From: Bolinopsis microptera
Taxonomy: Eukaryota > Ctenophora > Tentaculata > Lobata > Bolinopsidae
Length of the DNA: 64,000 bases
NCBI RefSeq assembly: GCF_026151205.1
Contig: NC_087083.1
Location: 13,018,944-13,082,943, forward strand
Reading direction: 5' to 3'
The position numbers and the translations under genes were made by a program. Numbering within the stretch: position 1 is the stretch's first letter; each line of letters opens with the position of its first letter. A model generated the notes under the pieces. That model made no database searches, was not told where the DNA came from, and saw only the letters and a program-made list of their open reading frames with translations. Shown here one piece after another: positions 1 through 11,089 of the stretch.

Positions 1-154
1 TTTAAATTGTAGCGTTGTTTCTCAACTATCTTAGAACTTCTGCGGGGTCCAAATTTGTTTTCGATATTGTTAAACAGCGGTGTCAGGAGTGACCTTACCT
101 CCCCATGGAGGGTTAGGTATTGTTTTTCTCTGGCGAGGTTCAGCAAAGTGCTGA

Positions 155-195
155 CCTTCTCAGCCACGTGGAGGTGACCTCCGTGGCTGAGAAGG
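155..195. other. 14-bp perfect inverted repeat (hairpin)
   Basis: Arms 155-168 and 182-195 are exact reverse complements, with a 13-nt loop whose own core (GAGGT-G-ACCTC) is also self-complementary. No gene is seen in 1-520; the hairpin is the only structure there. Confidence 0.7.
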
Positions 196-523
196 ACAGG
201 GCCTTTGATTAGGGATTCGGTGAAAGCTACGTCAGCTCTTTCGAAAGGTCACCTTAGGGGTCTGGGTGTTGTTGTTCGTCCCGGTACCTCAATTCTTATT
301 TATATTAACTGTTCTACTCATATTAGCGCCTTAAAGTCAAAGTTTGAACAAAGGAATATATAACTTTTTATGCGAACGAGAGAAAAAATAAAGAATAAGG
401 AATAAATCCTGTCCGTTTAAAATATTTCCATCACGGTACATTACATAATTCTCAAAGTTTGTTAAATTGTTTAATAATTGTAAATTGTTTAATAATTTTT
501 AAAGATACATTAACCAAGTACAT

Positions 524-1513
524 TCATCGGATCATAGCCTTACAAACAGTTAAAAGGCAAGTTAAATTAAAATAATAAATTGTCTTCATGGTCTTCATGT
601 CGATATTTGGTCTGGTTTGAGTTTTGTCTGTACGAGCCTGTTCGTGAGTAACTCTGTTGATAATAATTAGGGTGCCTGTTTCTACTGTTATTGAAGGAGT
701 TTTGTGTATATCCTTGTCCTCCGTTGTAGTAGGTATTGTAGTGTGTATTTTGTCCGTTATAGGCCATGGTATCGAAATTGTTGAACTGTTGTCCACTATA
801 TAGCCTGTATTTGGTAATTCAATGCTTACACGAGAACCCTGGTAATTGTACGGAGCATTTTGGCCATCATTATTAACAGGAGTATAGACTTGTGGGTTTA
901 CAGGCTGGAGGTCTCGTGGCAAAACTTGGACAATCGTATTTGTAGATAATAAATCAATAATAGTATTTAACTTATTGGTCTAGTTAATGTCCGGTGTGAT
1001 CGCTGTCTCCACAGCAGCGTTAACAGGCTGGTTGTTTCTAGGCTGAGATGCGTTTTTGCAGTCAATCAAAAGTTCTGCTCGCTCTAATAGCTGCTCATTG
1101 GGTAAGTAAGGGTTTTCCCTGAGTCTAGCGCTAATTGTTGAATCCGTGATATTGTTGATGAAAGCGTCGCGGAGTGCGTTATCTCTAACTAGTTGAAGAT
1201 CTTGTCCGGGATAGGCTTTCTTGACAACATTATAAAGTTTAATGTAAAATGCACGTACACCCTCATTCCTTTGTCTTAAGGTCTTTCTTAATGAGGATTT
1301 GGACTCCTCTCTGTTTCCACCCCCAGTTTCTAGTTCTCTTCTCAGTACTATAAGTAACTCATCAAACGTGATGTCAGGCCTTATGTGTCGTTCTACAGCC
1401 ATGAGGCACTCATCACATAGACATTTGATTAAGATATGAGGTATTTCATGCTCTTTTGCTCCAACACTGTCGAAGCTCCAAGTGAGACATATATTGTACC
1501 ATGTTCCTTCCAT
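524..1513 (-). pseudogene. Retrotransposon Gag-like ORF, decayed
   Basis: The first 177 codons (1513 down to 980) read as an alpha-helical Gag-type protein: WYNICLTWSFDSVGAKE, then CLCDECLMAVERHI, then a helix-rich stretch with LRKTLRQRNEGVRAFY and RDNALRDAFI. This pattern is typical of the retrotransposon Gag (capsid-like) domain of Ty3-type LTR elements. A single TAG at 980-982 interrupts the frame, which then continues in the same frame (PRDLQPVNPQVYTPVNNDG). Near 770-790 the coding signal moves to another frame, which gives an Asn/Tyr/Gln-rich tail (567-767). No zinc knuckle, protease, RT or integrase is visible next to it and no LTRs were found, so this is an isolated gag remnant. A domesticated gag is possible but less likely given the stop and the frameshift. 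Confidence 0.55.
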
Positions 1514-2159
1514 TATTCGAGTGGTTACTCCTGTCCCACATTCTGTTTAAGTTAACGGATCCAACGTTTGCTTTTTAAATTTACCCTCTTTCTTTAGCAA
1601 CTCCTAAAGTTTTATTTTAATTTACTAAACATATAGATTTACACAATTAATAAAACTTATCTTTGTATTTTGTTTTGTAATCATTTTTTTATTATTTTTA
1701 TATTTACCTATACTTACTCCTTCCGAATAGGTGGTAGCGGAGCCGTTGGCACACAGCCAGGCACAGTCGGATTATGAGATAACATGATATTGATCACTGA
1801 GGGGGACCTTGTAATCGGGGGTGGTGACTGGTGGCCCCGATTGGGGTGACTCATTGATTTGTGATAAGCTCGTTTTTTAAACGGGCCGGACTGCTTAGGT
1901 GTTCATATTTGTTGTTGTTTTGCCGATTGGATTTCAGAAACATCTTGCGCATGCTTTTGTACAACAAGTACTAGTAGCAGATAGTCAATGTCCCTATGGC
2001 GAAAGCGGCATAAATTATAATTCGAAGCCCTGCTGGGAGGGTAAAGGCTTGTGTGGCCCATTTTTTTTCGGAGTTAACCGTTGGATTTACCCCATTTTCT
2101 AAGTTTTGAATTCGCTTCTGCTGCTCTTCTAATAATTGCGTAATTCGTATTGTGCCTTC
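1514..2159. other. AT-rich stretch, no gene recognised
   Basis: Low-complexity AT-rich DNA to about 1730, then short unremarkable sequence. The plus-strand reading at 1899-2102 has no recognisable domain. Confidence 0.5.
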
Positions 2160-2278
2160 TTAGGGTATTGAAAGGAGTGAGTAGAGGTCACTTTCATCAG
2201 CGGATACCGTCAGTTGAACTTTGTGGTATGCATTTACAGGGGAGTATACCACGGCCTTCGAAAACGTTACAGCAGATG

Positions 2279-3610
2279 TGTTTTTATGCCAGGGTATAAA
2301 CATAGCGCCGGATTCTGGGGTTGCGACAGTTTTCATTAGTGCCGACACATAAAGGTCTAGCTGGTGTTTTGGCTGGTCATATACTATTTCGATTGTTGTT
2401 GGTAGTGTGCGAACTAGGAGGCTAGAAGGCGAGGAGATGTATACGTCACTATTTCAGAGGGTTTCCAATACATTGCGTTAGTTGACAATAAGAGAACACT
2501 GCTCTTTTGGAAGTGGTAGTGAAATTGTTGCCTAGATTTCTTTCTTTAGCAACTCCTAAAGTTTTCCATTTATTGGCTGCCGGTGAAGCTGGTTTCCAAA
2601 CTATAGTAGCTTCTTCCTTTTACTAGAAATTACCGTCAATTATCTAGTAACTTACAGTTTGACTGTAGTTTTTCAATTCGTCAGTCTCATTATTTATTTA
2701 TAATAGATGGTTACCATCATTATGTAACAATGACATTGTATTATTACCATCGTAATACATGCGTTTTGTCTTTCTTGAGGCTTAGCCCCATGTTATGCAG
2801 ATATGGTACCACTCGCCTTTAATTCCTTCTTCTGGCACAGATGTCCAAGTTTGTTCCCAAAACGAAGACTGTAAGAGTATTTATGCCAGGGTATAAACAT
2901 AGCGCCGGATTCTGGGGTTGCGACAGTTTTCATTAGTGCCGACACATAAAGGTCTAGCTGGTGTTTTGGCTGGTCATATACTATTTCGATTGTTGTTGGT
3001 AGTGTGCGAACTAGGAGGCTAGAAGGCGAGGAGATGTATACGTCACTATTTCGGAGGTTTCCAATACATTGCGTTAGTTGACAATAAGAGAACACTGCTC
3101 TTTTGGAAGTGGTAGTGAAATTGTTGCCGGGATTTCTTTCTTTAGCAACTCCTAAAGTTTTCCATTTATTGGCTGCCGGTGAAGCTGGTTTCCAAACTAT
3201 AGTAGCTTCTTCCTTTTACTAGAAATTACCGTCAAGTTAGCTTATCTGTTTGATAAGATGGTTAAGATATCTTAAATATAATGTAATCGTATACTTATTA
3301 CAATTATACTTATTACAATTATTAAATTAAAATTATAACAATAATGAACCAATAATAAACCAATTAAAATAACAACAACATAATATATAGATAGTTTGAC
3401 TGTGGTTTTTCAATTCGTCAGTCTCATTATTTATTTATATTAGATGATTACCATCATTATATAACATTGTATTATTACCATCGTAATACACGCGTTTTGT
3501 CTTTCTTGAGGCTTAGCCCCATGTTATGCAGATATGGTACCACTCGCCTTTAATTCCTTCTTCTGGCACAGATGTCCAAGTTTGTTCCCAAAACGAAGAC
3601 TGTAAGAGTA
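2279..3610. repeat. Interleaved local duplication
   Basis: About 355 bp at 2279-2636 recur almost unchanged at 2877-3231. A second segment at 2762-2880 recurs at 3484-3610. Because the two duplicated segments are interleaved, the array looks like a 600-730-bp unit repeated with an internal loss. Copies differ by a few bases, e.g. near 2455 and 3055. Confidence 0.8.
2793..3095 (-). CDS. Unrecognised exon-like ORF (second broken copy at 2160-2348)
   Basis: A 100-codon open stretch containing SDVYISSPSSLLVRTLPTT and SALMKTVATPESGAMFIPWH. The second stretch is repeated in the upstream copy at 2160-2348, where it continues into a different tail (YHKVQLTVSADESDLY). Conservation of the frame in both copies hints at coding origin, but no family is recognised and no start or splice sites can be fixed. 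It may be an exon of the same rearranged gene set seen further right. Confidence 0.25.
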   Translation of the reverse strand: MFSYCQLTQCIGNLRNSDVYISSPSSLLVRTLPTTIEIVYDQPKHQLDLYVSALMKTVATPESGAMFIPWHKYSYSLRFGNKLGHLCQKKELKASGTISA

Positions 3611-3930
3611 TGATCTCCCTTATTGTACCAATTATCTTGTTTTAGGAGAATACCGACATTTTTCCTGATTGACTTGTCGTCACTCAGCTCCAATCTTATT
3701 CTAGCAGTTATCCTGCTTATCTGGAGCACACGCGTTTTCACATATAATTTCAACGCGCTTTTTATCCTTATTTGAGGGAAGGGTTCTGGGTTATCCCTCT
3801 TCTCTCGTTTATTGCCATTAAAGTCAAATTCTATCAATGAATTAACACATTTGCGACAAATCTTTCGATCACAAGGTTTTAGGCAGGTCTTATGCCAAGT
3901 TAGACTTTTACTTTTATTGTTTGCAATCAT
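3550..3930 (-). CDS. Small ORF with a cysteine cluster, function unknown
   Basis: A 126-codon ORF. Residues 16-29 hold CLKPCDRKICRKC, a compact Cys cluster that could bind zinc; the rest is basic and strand-rich (IRIKSALKLYVKTRVLQISR). It could be related to the zinc-ribbon/OB-fold exons elsewhere on this strand, but I cannot align it convincingly. The 3' third overlaps the local duplication, so the C-terminus may be chimeric. Confidence 0.3.
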   Translation of the reverse strand: MIANNKSKSLTWHKTCLKPCDRKICRKCVNSLIEFDFNGNKREKRDNPEPFPQIRIKSALKLYVKTRVLQISRITARIRLELSDDKSIRKNVGILLKQDNWYNKGDHTLTVFVLGTNLDICARRRN

Positions 3931-4248
3931 CTTTTTTGCGTTTATACATTTATAATAGGGTTAAAAATCATTCGGAAATCATCTTTCCTGTACGAGTCCC
4001 CCATTAGTTTAAAAAGTTAGTGAGAATATAAAAGCTTAAATTAAATTTACTCCAAAAGCAATAAATATTTATTTCTTATTAGTGATTAATAGACAAATTG
4101 TAACACATAATTTGGTTGAAATTCACGCTTCATTCTTTACAATATAGCGATGCTATAAGTTCTTAAAGCAAACACTGTATGCTAACATTGAGGCATCGTT
4201 AACTAAGTTATCTACAACTTAACTATGAATTTTCATACTACATGAGGT

Positions 4249-4328
4249 ATTAGGCCAATGATTATTGATGAATGAAGCTGTGCGGTGTTAAGTGTATGGC
4301 TTCATTCATCAATAATCATTGGCCTAAT
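4249..4328. other. Perfect 30-bp inverted repeat with 20-nt loop
   Basis: Arms 4249-4278 and 4299-4328 are exact 30/30 reverse complements around a 20-nt spacer. A transcript from either strand would fold into a bulge-free hairpin of 80 nt. Confidence 0.9.
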
Positions 4329-4417
4329 GCCGAAACCACAAATGCCAGCCTACTGATTAACGCGGAATTTTCACATTATTTATCCGAATATTTTACGGCC
4401 ATTATTTGCAACTAGAC

Positions 4418-4780
4418 TTAAAAAACTGTCACTTCGCCCCGTGGCATCGGGAGTACCTCCAACTGAAACACGCCCAGCAGCCTGTTATTGGATGCCCAGT
4501 AATCATCGCCTGCCTTTACTTCTATGAGGACTTGGCTTTGAAAATCTGCCGACGTCTTGTAAGGTAGGGTTCGTGTCGCCGGTAGGGGTGTGTTCTTCCA
4601 AAGGATTGGGGAGAACACATCACCAAGCGTGCCCACTCCGATCGTCTCTCCCACTATTTCGGTTACCATTACTATTCCAGTCGCCTCAGGAGGCGCTGTT
4701 AGTGCCCTTAGATGATGCGCCGCCCCAAGAGCGATTGTAGCACCATAAAAAGTTATCACTCCCACCAAGTCTTCAACTTT
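4418..4780 (-). pseudogene. HSP70-like fragment: end of ATPase domain and start of substrate-binding domain
   Basis: HSP70 proteins are ATP-driven chaperones. The minus-strand reading carries the order expected at the HSP70 domain junction: ATIALGAAHHLRAL (the ALGAA helix near the end of the nucleotide-binding domain), then VTEIVGETIGVGTLGDVFS (linker and first substrate-binding strand), then KNTPLPATRT, then VLIEVKAGDDYWASNNRLLG and FQLEVLPMPRGEV. It stops right after the PRG element, so the rest of the substrate-binding domain and the lid are missing. A plausible acceptor AG lies just upstream (about 4780). Divergence is spread over the whole stretch, as in an old paralog. It pairs with the N-terminal fragment at 5830-6400 and has a second relative at 20880-21760. 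Confidence 0.7.
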
Positions 4781-5426
4781 TGAATAAATATTTTACTTAC
4801 GATTACGCTATAAAAACCACTTGACCGAGGCTTGTAATTGACAATCTAAATTTTAAGTTTAAGATTTTCCTTCATTCTTCGGATTTCTCCGTTTCTTCCG
4901 TTTTCTACTTTTATCATAGCTCTAACGGGGGTTAATCAATGCATTTGCACCAGTTTGCTCAGTCAAAAGAAATATTGTAAAGATAATTTACGTCATATAT
5001 TATGTTATTAAAAAATAAATTTTCGAAACTTAGGTTCCGAGGTTCTCTTTACTACAAAATGCTTCTTCAAAGAGGAGTCATATAACTCTGGATGAGTGCG
5101 CTTGACATTTTTTTCATAAAAAATAATGAAACAGCAGGGTTAATTTCCTCACCATGAATCCATGTATTTATACCCGTTCCTGTTAATTAGTTTAAATATT
5201 TAATTGTGATAAGAAAGTATCCTTTTTGATGAGTTTTTGATTAAATTTTCAGCTTGCATTCACTTATCAGTTCGAATATAATGCTGCAGAACTTTTACTA
5301 GCAAGTTGTTTTAATATATTTATATCAGTTGTTGATAATTAGTTTAATATTCAATTGGGATAGTAAATCCTGTACCGGTTCCTTTTTGATGAGTTTAGAA
5401 ATACCCTAATCATAAAAAATACTTAC

Positions 5427-5565
5427 AGTCCCGCCTACGAGTTGTTTAGCGATTCTTTGCAGCCTTCCATCCCAAATATTAAATGTATGCACTTTGGGCT
5501 CAAATGGAACATTCGATGTTATCTCAATTCTAATGTATCGAGCTATTAGACTTGCCGTAACCGCC
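5427..5565 (-). pseudogene. Fragment of OB-fold gene exon 1 with intact splice donor
   Basis: The frame reads ARYIRIEITSNVPFEPKVHT then FNIWDGRLQRIAKQLV and ends at a good donor (gtaagt, 5426 downward). It matches exon 1 of the intact gene at 23638-23796 (RIKIAIRVPFELKTHTFNIW). An in-frame TGA lies just upstream and no start codon or exon 2 is found here, so it is a stray exon. Confidence 0.6.
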
Positions 5566-5829
5566 CCTCATGCGGGCCTGGTGTAGTAGTCCTTATAATA
5601 TAGTACCCTTGGTTATAAATTCTATACCTTTGGTGACCGGGACAGTGCGTGTGACTTTGAGTGAACAGATATGCTGTCAGATACAATTAAACGAGTGTAG
5701 GGATGTATTCAAACCAGAAATAAATAAATAAAATAGTACTGGCATTTAATGCCTTTAGTGTCCGCCCCTAAATATGTTCGCCACTTTATTGTTCGCCACT
5801 CTTACCATTAACAGTTTATTTTTTTTGTC

Positions 5830-6400
5830 CTACCAGTCGGTTTCGCCTACTATAATTGACATATTTAATAGTGTAAGGGCCGCTATCTTCTCTATGTCGA
5901 TCAGAGCCTTGCTCTGTCGCCTGTTTAGAGTTAATCCTGGCGCTTCTGGTCTCCAACTGAGGTCTCTAGTCGCCACTTCGATTATTTCCTCCAATTCCTG
6001 CACGGGTGGCGCCATTAGGATTTTTTTAAAAATCTTAAGGGCGCCCAATAACGCCGACGCCGGCCCCGTTATGGTCAAACGCCTCACGGCGTTGTCTGTA
6101 AAACTGCTGACGATACTTGCTGTTATCGCCACACCCCGTGACTCAACTATTCTCACTATGCTCCTCGGGAGATGATGCGCCAGTAGGAGCTTTTCCTTGC
6201 CCGTTCCCTAGAAGCATCCCGATGAACTCGCTTGATAAAAATAATGTTAGCTCCCGTTTTGCCATAGACAAGTCTGTCAGGGCGGAATCCTCGGACTGGA
6301 ATGGAGGAGAGTTCATTATACCTATCTGTAATGTGTGCTTTTTAGTTACATTAATTATTAGTGTGATTACACAGACCAAGCGACCTTGCACACACACCAT
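5830..6400 (-). pseudogene. HSP70-like fragment: N-terminal ATPase lobe
   Basis: Codons from 6156 down to 5830 follow the HSP70 order of lobe IA: RIVESRGVAITASIVSSFTD (the region after phosphate loop 1), then RRLTITGPASALLGALKIFK, and later DIEKIAALTLLNM, which fits the helix usually written as EEI.A..L.KM. The upstream part (6400-6143, containing SEFIGMLLGNGQGK) is in another frame and may be the degraded loop that starts the domain; a frameshift near 6150 separates the two. The canonical DxGTT phosphate-binding residues are not preserved, so ATPase activity is unlikely. It lies upstream (in transcription order) of the C-terminal fragment at 4418-4780, with about 1 kb between them that holds the stray OB-fold exon. 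Confidence 0.55.
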
Positions 6401-6419
6401 ATGATCTCACAGATATTAT

Positions 6420-7389
6420 AAAATTAACTGTGATCTAGCGGCTAGTTCTGTGATCACAAGGAGGATAAATTCTAACAGTAGATTATATAAAAAAATACTT
6501 ACAGTCCCTCCCTTCATGCTATGTAATATATTGGTTTATAAGCAAGTATAACTTAGAATAGAGGGGAATTCTCAAAGATGATTTCTGAGTAGATAATCTG
6601 TTCCCCAAACTTTCCTGAGAAGGTTGCTGCTTTAGAGAATCTCATCTTTTTCAGGGAAATAGATAAACAATGAAGGTGTGATCACCACTGTATGAGACCT
6701 CATTACCTAATTTTACGTTCGTATCTTATGGTGAGATGCCTCCCATTACTTGACTAGTTGTCTAATGTGACGCCCAGATAACTGAATCTTGCTGTACAGT
6801 GTACCATATGATATTTGAAACCATTAAAGTCCTTATAAGCTTATAAACCCTGCAAAATCCGTTATATCACTCACTGTAATATAGTCCATTTCTTGTTAGT
6901 CTCTTAGTTTCAAATCTCTTGTAATAGTGAATCCGTGTGTCCGCGTCCTATACTATATTATGTAGTTATTGTGTGACTCCTTTTTCTTCAATTTTTATTA
7001 TTCAGTTGTTTTAAATATAAGTAAACCTCATTTTAACGTAACGAATTTATGAAGAATTACGTAAGTTATAATTATTTAAAAACTCTTTCATCTTCCTAAA
7101 TATTCTAAATGTTCCAAATAATTTCCAAATATTATAACGGGGAATTAAGTGAAAAGTAAAAATGGTTATTGGTACTGGTGTTCGCAATTCTCCACACTCC
7201 AAATTGTCCATATTTTTTCTGCAACGTTGGATGTTTTATAAAAGTACAATGATATCAAGATTATAAAATTGTTCAAGAAATGAATTGTAGTGATTTACTT
7301 TTTTATTTTTAATTAATTTTTCTATTTCATTTAGACAAATTAAAATACAAAATAAAATAAAATAAAATGACATTTAAAAATAAAAAAAG
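6420..7389. other. AT-rich, nothing recognised
   Basis: No ORF with a recognisable domain and no repeat structure visible to me on either strand. Confidence 0.5.
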
Positions 7390-7672
7390 TTATGGACGGT
7401 TTAACTTTAGATAAGCGATTGAACAGCGTCCGACATATTATCTGCGCTCCAACAATCTCCCTGTAGAGGAGACTATGCTCCTCGGGACTGAGTAGGAGTA
7501 ACCACTCACAATAGCATACGTGCAGCATTTCTTCCCCCACCCTCACAAGGAAACGGTCTCCCCCACATTTAATTACAATTCCGGAACCGACCATGTTGCT
7601 AATTGGTTGATAAATGTTAAGATACAAAATTGTATCTATGGCCCATTGTTTGTGGAGATATACACATTTCAC
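7390..7672 (-). CDS. Unrecognised exon-like ORF (paralog at 10587-10790)
   Basis: The open frame includes NMVGSGIVIKCGGDRFLVRV and continues with EWLLLLSPEEHSLLYREI. The same sequence recurs at 10587-10790, where one G of a G-run is lost, so that copy shifts frame after VRVG. Two copies with the coding register preserved except for that indel argue for protein-coding ancestry. Family unknown; the SPEEHS stretch also recurs in the HSP70-like region near 6160, perhaps by exon shuffling. Confidence 0.35.
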
Positions 7673-8714
7673 TACGGTTTATAGTGAACAACAATAATAA
7701 TTGGGCCGCACTTGGTATGCGTTGGGTGGCTTCCAGCCCTTCTCGTGGGGGGCCTGTGGAGCTGTTTCACACGTCGCCGACAACATGCAACATGTGTTTG
7801 GTAACCAAGCCATCCTTAAGATAGGTACTCCAGGGGGACACGTTGTCTCCAGGTCGCTGTAGCGTAATTAGGTACAATTAGGTAAATATGATATAAACTG
7901 CAATCGTAACATTCATGTCGATACTGACTGAAATAATATAATCTGTTGTTAAAATAATTATACTTACTGTTGCTTAATTAAGATATATGATATAACCAGT
8001 ATGACGGTGGTAACGTGTGATGTTTGATTCAATGAAAACGAAAAGTTTGCTCCGGCATCTTGGACAGTTATATATCTCTTGTGCTTTTACTGTGACGAGT
8101 TTATTAAATCTATCTTCTTTTCTGTAGGTTATTAAAACCTGGGAAAATATCAATTTGTTAATTAAGTGTTATATTCAATATCAGAAAAAAAGAGCATAAA
8201 AATATAACACCAAACATAACAAAAAAGCATTCAACTCAATAATCGAAATAGTTATGTAACAGATTGCCAATGAGGGGAACAATTCTAGCAGTAGATTATA
8301 TTAGAAAATACCATAATCATAAAAAAATACTTACAGTCCCTCCATCGAGTTGATGCGACTGCTTGTTAATGTGACTCTCCCGAGGTTGTTCAGAGGATGT
8401 CTTTCTCTGCTAGTGCTAATGGTGTTAAGCAGGTTTTAATATTGTATGTATAATTATATTAGTTCACATAAAAATGAAGAAAAATACAAATTTAGCGGTT
8501 TAGCCGCGGAGAAAAAAGAAAAAAAAAGGGAAAAAAAAGAAAAAATAGAGAAAAAAAAGAAAAAAATGAGCGCAAATAATTAACGATACGACATGAAGAA
8601 GAAAAGGATTTTATAATGATATTATTCGGCGGGGTTTCGCATTCTTTGTAGTTCATATTATTTGTATTGAGGTAGCTTCGCAGTAGCAACAATGAGAAAA
8701 GGTAACCTTGTTTA

Positions 8715-8822
8715 GTCGCTCAAATTTGCCAATCTGTTGAGGGCTGAAGGCCATTATTTAATTTCTTCTCATTGATCTCATCTTCAAACTGTTTTTCCAT
8801 CATCCTACTGAGTTGTAGCCTA
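8715..8822 (-). pseudogene. Scrap of PolB N-terminal exon (second scrap at 9345-9445)
   Basis: Both scraps match the end of the polymerase exon at 25502-25669: in the 9345-9445 copy the minus strand reads KQFEDEINEEGI, then a stop, then WPISPQQIGKFERLNK and a donor-like gtaatt. The 8715-8822 copy is shifted in frame after DEINE. The polymerase copy at 25.5 kb has YEEEIVHEDGITWPITLSQI and RFERLN at the same positions. Clearly non-functional. Confidence 0.6.
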
Positions 8823-8942
8823 TTATTCCATTGCGAAAATGTTGGCATATAATACTGTCATGATATAATTTTAACTGAACTTGTAAATGTAAAAAGTAAT
8901 TTTAAACAAGTAATTGTCTTGTAAGTGGACTCAGGACTATTC

Positions 8943-9128
8943 CTTGTGATTTTTGAACACAATTGTCCGATATTCCTCTCCCTCCCCGCTCCATAGCAAA
9001 TCATGGCCAATACTGTATTTAAATTTGGTGGCGCTCTTAGCCACCAGGGTGAGGGCTAGAGTTACCCTCTTCAGGCACCAACACGTCAAATACACATTCC
9101 TCACACTCCTTCACCAGTTCACCTGAGA
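8943..9128 (-). pseudogene. OB-fold/zinc-ribbon gene exon 3, unoccupied paralog
   Basis: The minus strand has an acceptor (ctcag at about 9129) and then a frame with VTLALTLVAKSATKFKYSIG followed by HDLLWSGEGEEYRTIVFKN. It is nearly identical to the plus-strand exon at 28189-28704, except that the plus-strand copy contains a 245-bp MITE. Another frame here reads KECEECVFDVLVPEE, which looks like the second Cx2C of a zinc ribbon; the shift between the two frames is shared with the 28-kb copy. Confidence 0.55.
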
Positions 9129-9624
9129 AATTTAGCCGCGGAGAAGAAAGGAAAAAAAAGGAAAAAAAGAAGAAAAAATAGAGAAAAAAAAAGAAAAAAA
9201 TTAGCGCTAATAATTAACGATAGGACATGAAGATAAAAGGATTTTAGAATGATATTATTCGGCAGGGTATCGCATTCCTTATAGCTCATATTGTTTGTAT
9301 TGAGGTAGCTTCGCAATAACAATAAGGACAAAAGTTAATTACTTGTTTAGTCGCTCAAATTTGCCAATCTGTTGAGGGCTGATCGGCCATTATTTAATAC
9401 CCTCCTCATTGATCTCATCTTCAAACTGCTTTTCCATCATCCTATATTAATCTACCATTATCTCATTATGAAGCAAGAAATTGAGTAATAACGGCTTATT
9501 AAACGCAAATGGTTTGATAAGCCGTCTTGTACGCTGTATGCAGACAGTTTGAAATGCGGTTTTATACAGTCAGTTCCGCTCCTCGAAACCACATTAAGGG
9601 GCGTATATAACGCCCTCTAATGGT

Positions 9625-9845
<221 letters not shown>

Positions 9846-9849
9846 AAAA

Positions 9850-10586
9850 CTTGTCAATAATAAAAATGAAACTTGGTTACTTCTATCTTCACACATAGGT
9901 ATTTATATCCTAACCGATATAGACGACAAGCATCACCTCATGACCTGTTTTGTTATCTGTCTGCTTATAATCAGCGATTTTAGCCTGTTAATTCCAGATG
10001 TGACATATAACTATCTAGTAACGTCATAATTGTCAGATAATTTATATTTCTCTCTCTGAATCACTGAATGTTACACTACTATTACAATATACATCTTATT
10101 TTCGTATGGCACGATCTCCAAGATACACTGTATGGGGTTGTTGTTTAGGCAAGGGCTTTTCTTGACGTTTAGGGAGAAAATTGCTTCTCTCATATTCCTG
10201 ACTGTTTTGTCAACAAGGTGGTAAATTGGAACTGAACTCAAATTCATGCGTATATTATAAATCGGATAATTCATCTGCATGATTTATTTTCTAAGGATCG
10301 ATAATAATTTGATAAAAAATGAGAATATAAAAGGCAAGTGCTCAATAAACTTCATTCCGATAAACATTGACGCCTATTGAAAAAAGAAAAATTATAAGCC
10401 AGATAAAAAATGAAAACAAAAAGAAAGAGAAATGTGAAGAATTATAGCGTTAACATTGAGAAGAACAAAATATTGTACAATTATATTGTCTGAGATGGCA
10501 TATTGGAGTATTACAGAAGTTTTGAGTTAAAGTAATAACTTATTTATAAATCTCTCATAATTAATGTGAAAGGTTTCAATTATTTT
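9850..10586. other. No gene recognised
   Basis: A 69-codon minus-strand ORF (10071-10280, EAIFSLNVKKSPCLNNNPIQ) has no recognisable family. The A-rich repeat family appears at 10370-10560. Confidence 0.4.
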
Positions 10587-10790
10587 TTAATCGTCCAGCG
10601 ATGGCAATCTCCCTGTAGAGGAGACTATGCTCCTCGGGATTGAGTAGGAGTAACCACTCGCAACAGCATACGTGCAGCATTTCTTCCCCACCCTTACGAG
10701 GAGACGGTCTCCCCCGCATTTTATAACAATTCCGGAACCGACCATGTTGCTAATTGGTTGATAAATGTTAAGATACAAAATTAAGAAAGT
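10587..10790 (-). pseudogene. Frameshifted paralog of the 7390-7672 ORF
   Basis: Reads NMVGSGIVIKCGGDRLLVRV, then loses the frame by a one-base change in a G-run relative to 7390-7672. The homologous downstream codons (EWLLLLNPEEHSLLYREI) persist in another frame. Confidence 0.5.
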
Positions 10791-11089
10791 GTAAGCAAAA
10801 TGAAAAATTTATATGGAGTATGACACTCCGCAACGTTTAGTGTTATCTCAGGCGGCAGCGGATAAGGTCTCAAAGGTAAAAATACATATAAATACATATA
10901 ATTTAATAACTAATGATCTGTCGATAATGAAAATAACATCTGTCGATATGAAGATAAAATCAACCAAGAAATAGAAAATGGAATACCTGGGGAACTTTCT
11001 GAGTTTTTAAAATATTGGGTTTTAGGACTAGATTTAATACCTATGGTGACTAAAATTAGGCAGGACATAACATATACATGTCCAAGTTA

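Larger units (their letters stand above)
8490..9331. repeat. Two copies of an A-rich segment followed by polymerase exon scrap
   Basis: 8490-8700 and 9125-9320 share an A/G-rich tract, a conserved block around GATATTATTCGGC and the motif GAGGTAGCTTCGCA. The same A-rich family in shorter form recurs at 10370-10560, 12420-12690, 17320-17590 and 21930-22230. Confidence 0.65.

Noticed and set aside
3500-3610. Laminin-G/pentraxin-like reading (EWYHICITWG) on the minus strand
   Set aside because: A ten-residue match in one frame only, without the rest of the domain; a similar phrase in the gag ORF suggests chance.
5774-6175. 133-codon plus-strand ORF opposite the HSP70-like fragment
   Set aside because: Shadow of the minus-strand frame, which has the recognisable HSP70 order.
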